From: Cryptomeria japonica
Lineage: Eukaryota > Streptophyta > Pinopsida > Cupressales > Cupressaceae
Length of the DNA stretch: 64,000 nt
NCBI RefSeq assembly: GCF_030272615.1
Contig: NC_081411.1
Coordinates: 159,196,471-159,260,470, forward strand
Reading direction: 5' to 3'
The notes under the pieces were generated by a model. The model saw only the letters and a list, made by a program, of their open reading frames with translations, was not told where the DNA came from and made no database searches. A program made the translations under genes and the position numbers. Of this stretch, positions 60,067 to 64,000 are shown in pieces; positions within the stretch are counted from its first letter, which is position 1, and every line of letters starts with the position of its first letter.

Positions 60067-61300
60067 TGAATTTGTGTATGGATGGGGTATGGAGGAAGGG
60101 AGAGAGGGGGATCATGGTGGCTTGTTATTTTTGTGAGAAGTATTGGTACTACTTTTTATATTGTAATAATGGTTCATCTTGCCGCCTTAGGAAATCATAT
60201 GCTCCTAAAGGGTCATGTGGTGTGCTAAGGGGTCACATGATGTCATTAGGTGTTATGTGGGGTCCTAAGGGAGAGAGGGAGAGAGAGAGAGAGGGGAGGG
60301 GGGATGGGAAAGTAAGGGAGATAAAGGGGGTAGGGAGAGAGAAAGAGTGGGGAGAGAGAGAGAGAGAGAGATGGGGTATGGAGGAAGGGAGAGAGGGGGA
60401 ACATGTTGGTTTGTTATTCTTGTAAGCAGTATTGGCAGTGCTTTTTATATTGTAAAAATGGTTCATCTTTCCATCTTGACCCCTTAGGATATCATATGCT
60501 CCTAAAGGGTCATGTGGTATTATGTGGGGTCCTTAGGGAGAGAGAGAGAGACCCCTTAGGACACCACATGACCCCTTAGAGCACCACATTAGGGTTATAT
60601 GGTGTTGTTAGGGGTCATATTGTGTCCTAAGGGTCATATTGTGTCCTATGACCCCTTAGGACACCATATGGTGTCATTATGGTGTCTTTAGGGATCATAT
60701 GGTATCTTGTGACCCCTTAGGATTCCATATGACCCCTTAGGTGTTGTTAGAGGTCATATTGTATCCTATGACCCCTTACGACACCATAAGGTGTCGTTAT
60801 GGGAGATATGTTGTCCTTAGGGGTCATATGGTATCATGTGACCCCTTAGAACACAATATGACCCCTTAGGTGTCTTTATGGGTCATATTATGTTCTAAGG
60901 GGTCATATTGTGTCGTATGAACCCTTAGGTGCCATTAGAGGTCATATTGTGTCCTAAGGGGTCATACAGTGTCCTATGACCCCTTAGGACACCATATGAC
61001 CCCTTAGGTGTCGTTATGGGTCATAATATGTCCTTAGGGGTCATATTATGTCCTACGACCCCTTAAGACACCATATGACCCCTTACGACACCATATGGTG
61101 TCCTATGACCCCTTAAGACACCATATGACCCCTGAGGTGTTGAATTTTCTAAGCAGCATTAGCACTGGTTTTTATATTGTAATAATGGTTTATCTTGCCA
61201 CCTCAGGACATCGTATGACCCCTTAGGACATCATATGCTCCTAAAGGATAATGTGTTGTTATGTGGGGTCCTAAGGGGGATAGAGAGAGAGAGAGACAAA
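60067..61300. repeat. Complex repeat region with palindromic CCTTAGG minisatellite
   Basis: The motif GACCCCTTAGGACACCATAT and its reverse complement alternate dozens of times (about 60540-61130). A larger unit (TTTTTATATTGTAATAATGG, then CATATGCTCCTAAAG, then GTGGGGTCCTAAGGG, then GA-rich) occurs three times, ending near 60290, 60552 and 61300. Frames in this region are repeat artefacts. Confidence 0.8.
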
Positions 61301-61339
61301 AAAGGGAGGGAGGGAGATGGGGGGAGAGGAAGTACATGT

Positions 61340-61515
61340 ACATATGCATACATATAATATACATAAAATATCGAAATATAATACACATACATATATATTA
61401 TATATATTATATATGCATACATGTGTGTGTGTGTGTATATATACACATATTATATATACATATATATATATATAATATCTATATATATACCTATACGAAT
61501 GCACACACACACATT
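61340..61515. repeat. AT/GT microsatellite cluster
   Basis: Runs of TATA, ACATACAT, GTGTGTGTGTGTG (61422-61434) and CACACACACACA. They create low-complexity Tyr/Ile-rich frames, which are not genes. Confidence 0.85.
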
Positions 61516-61554
61516 TTAAACATACACATTAATTTCTTTATGTTAGAGTTTCAC

Positions 61555-61695
61555 AAGAGGAACCGTGTATGTTGTATTTTCTCCTTAGAATCGCATATGC
61601 GGTGCTTATTCAAAAGAAACCCCGTACACGGTTCTTATTCAAAAGGAACCATGCACAGGGTTTTTATTCAAAAGAAACCCCGCACATTCTCTTTT
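61555..61695 (+). repeat. Right subterminal array of ~30-bp modules
   Basis: Cores CGCATATGCGG (61592), CGTACACGG (61623), ATGCACAGGG (61651) and CGCACAT (61681) are separated by TTCTTATTCAAAAGGAACC-like spacers, period 28-31 bp. The spacer can pair with itself (GGTTC / GAACC), as the left-side spacer can (GGTCC / GACC). Confidence 0.65.
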
Positions 61696-62521
61696 TTATT
61701 TAGGCTTGTGAATAGGCTTGGATGACAAAGCCGCGGTTTGGAAGTTTCATTTCCCTCCATTTCCCTCCTTTTTGAAGTGTTTTGTTTTATGAACTTTGTT
61801 TCTCGACTTTGTCATCATCAGGTTTACACTTCATCAAGTGGTTATTTCTAAAATTTCCACCATATTTTTACCCATCTTTTGAGCTTTCTGACCATATATA
61901 TTTTTTAAAAATTTGAACAACAATAACATATTATTATTGAATTTCTTTTACCAGTGTCTCCATAGTTCTCAAAGACATGCGTGTACCATTTTTTTAATAA
62001 CTTTTGATATACTTATCCAAATTTAAAAATATATATATATTATTGTAGTGCACTTGATTATTTATATTTTAAAGAAAAAAATTGCATTTTCAATTGTTTT
62101 GGTGCAAGCTATGCTTCGCGCACGAACAGGTACCTGATTTTCAGGATGTGCTTGATTGGAAAAATCATTAAAAAAAATTACTCAACAAAAAAATACACAA
62201 CTTCTAGTTCCCATTCTTAAATATCTTTCTATCAAAGGATTTGTTAAAATACTAAATCTAACTATGACCTTTTTGATTCACACGTTAAACACTATGTTAC
62301 ATTTTTCAGAAAAAATCAAGGTCTATTTTTTGTGCACGAAGGATTTGACCCCCTTAATCTTATCCAATTTTGAAAAAACTTAGAAGTTTGGAAACTAAAT
62401 TCATATTAATACAATCTTTGTTCTTTGAGTATCTTTATATCTTGAGTGGATGACTCTCAACTTTCTCCTCCAAGTTCAGGTTTACCTAATTTCAGAAAAT
62501 AAATAAATAATAAATAAAAAA
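61696..62521. other. Inner right flank of the DNA transposon, no gene seen
   Basis: AT-rich, with poly-A runs and no coding support. An 80-codon frame at 62156-62383 has no recognisable features. Confidence 0.4.
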
Positions 62522-62570
62522 GTGTCCACTTATACCCCCCTTTTTGCACACCATCTTGGTGCACTTATCC
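62522..62570 (-). repeat. Right terminal inverted repeat
   Basis: In inverse orientation GGATAAGTGCACCAAGATGG, then TGTGCAAAAAGGGGGG, then TATAAGTGGACAC. It matches 48957-48995 apart from an insertion of about 10 bases and a few changes. Confidence 0.75.
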
Positions 62571-62720
62571 TTATATATTATATATTATGTATTATGTATT
62601 ATGTATTATTTATTATATTAAATATATTATATATAATATATAATACGTAATATATTATATATTATATATTATATATTATATTATATATTATTCATATATA
62701 ATAAATAATAGATTATTTAA
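62571..62720. repeat. AT-rich microsatellite (TATAT/ATTATGT)n
   Basis: Long self-complementary runs of TATATTATA and GTATTAT. It borders the right terminal inverted repeat and hides any target duplication. Confidence 0.85.
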
Positions 62721-62740
62721 TTTATAGAATTTTAATAATA

Positions 62741-62770
62741 TTGGATATCTGATATGAATCAGATATCCAA
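62741..62770. repeat. Perfect 13-bp inverted repeat with 4-bp loop
   Basis: TTGGATATCTGAT, loop ATGA, ATCAGATATCCAA. No neighbouring gene. Could be a hairpin relic of a small element. Confidence 0.8.
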
Positions 62771-63787
<1,017 letters not shown>

Positions 63788-64000
63788 AAGAAGCTAGAGA
63801 GGGATAGAGAGGGATTGGTAAGAGATAGATCTAGAGAAAGAGAGAGTTAGGTGGGGAGAGAAAGTGAAAGATAGAGGTGCTCGAAAAAGAGTACATAAAA
63901 GGAAGGAGAGAGGGGGGAGGACCTAGAGAGGGATATAAAGAGGAATCTTTGTAAGAGATAGATAGAGAGTTAAGCAGAGCGAGAGACAAAGATAGAGGTG

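Larger units (their letters stand above)
48957..62570. mobile_element. Large two-gene DNA transposon with terminal inverted repeats
   Basis: The left end (48957-48995) and the inverted right end (62522-62570) share GCACCAAGATGGT, then A or G, then TGCAAAAA (22 of 23 bases), and both continue to GTGGACAC; the right end has about 10 extra bases in between. Inside are about 29-bp subterminal modules at both sides, gene 2 on plus, a transposase-like gene on minus, and a 358-bp tandem array between them. The span is 13.6 kb, of which 1.29 kb is a later solo LTR. The AT-rich flanks do not show a certain target duplication. Both genes are broken, so this copy is inactive. Confidence 0.65.

Noticed and set aside
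61231-61725. Tyr/Ile/His-rich frames
   Set aside because: They derive from AT/GT microsatellites.

Overview
This window looks like intergenic DNA from a land plant with a large, slowly purged genome, possibly a gymnosperm (inference only). I found no intact single-copy host gene. The evidence is several families of long-LTR Copia and Gypsy retrotransposons nested in one another, plant telomere-like TTTAGGG runs inside LTRs, AT-rich introns with GT/AG borders, and almost every element broken by nonsense codons.

Left part (1-34989) is a stack of retrotransposons resolved by terminal motifs and 5-bp target-site duplications (TSDs). The oldest visible layer is a gag-only Copia element (D; right part 29679-34989). 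Its 5' LTR was hit by element C, whose visible parts are a long accessory ORF tail at 12260-13383 and a split 3' LTR at 13521-14555 plus 29500-29678. C was hit by a minus-strand Gypsy (gypsy-1; 1-378 and 7743-12259) and by a minus-strand Copia (A', 14556-29494, TSD gttat). Gypsy-1 carries a plus-strand Copia of a related family in its protease (A, 379-7742, TSD gatat) and a solo LTR in its own LTR (10371-11521). A' carries in its integrase a 7.6-kb Gypsy-type element (G, 18519-26104) that encodes Gag and a protease-like domain but no reverse transcriptase or integrase. The nest is four levels deep on both sides.

Middle part (34990-48956) holds a decayed coding stretch, the leader and 5' LTR of another minus-strand Gypsy (F, about 36000-39713), and a multi-exon minus-strand pseudogene (gene 1, 39924-48606). 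Gene 1 is split by a 6.7-kb LTR element (B, 41214-47953). B has lost pol and carries a reading frame of about 1,090 codons of unknown function with a very long Lys/Glu-rich segment. Element C carries a related-looking frame at the same place before its 3' LTR.

Right part (48957-62570) is the most interesting. It is bounded by inverted repeats sharing a GCACCAAGATGGT core and has subterminal arrays of about 29-bp modules at both sides. Inside are two convergent degenerate genes: a plus-strand multi-exon gene (gene 2, about 50735-53222), clearly paralogous to gene 1, and a minus-strand DDE-transposase-like gene (56144-59068). A 358-bp tandem array lies between them. I interpret this as a large two-gene DNA transposon, later hit by a solo LTR (49068-50357). 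The remaining right end holds GA and AT microsatellites and a palindromic CCTTAGG minisatellite.
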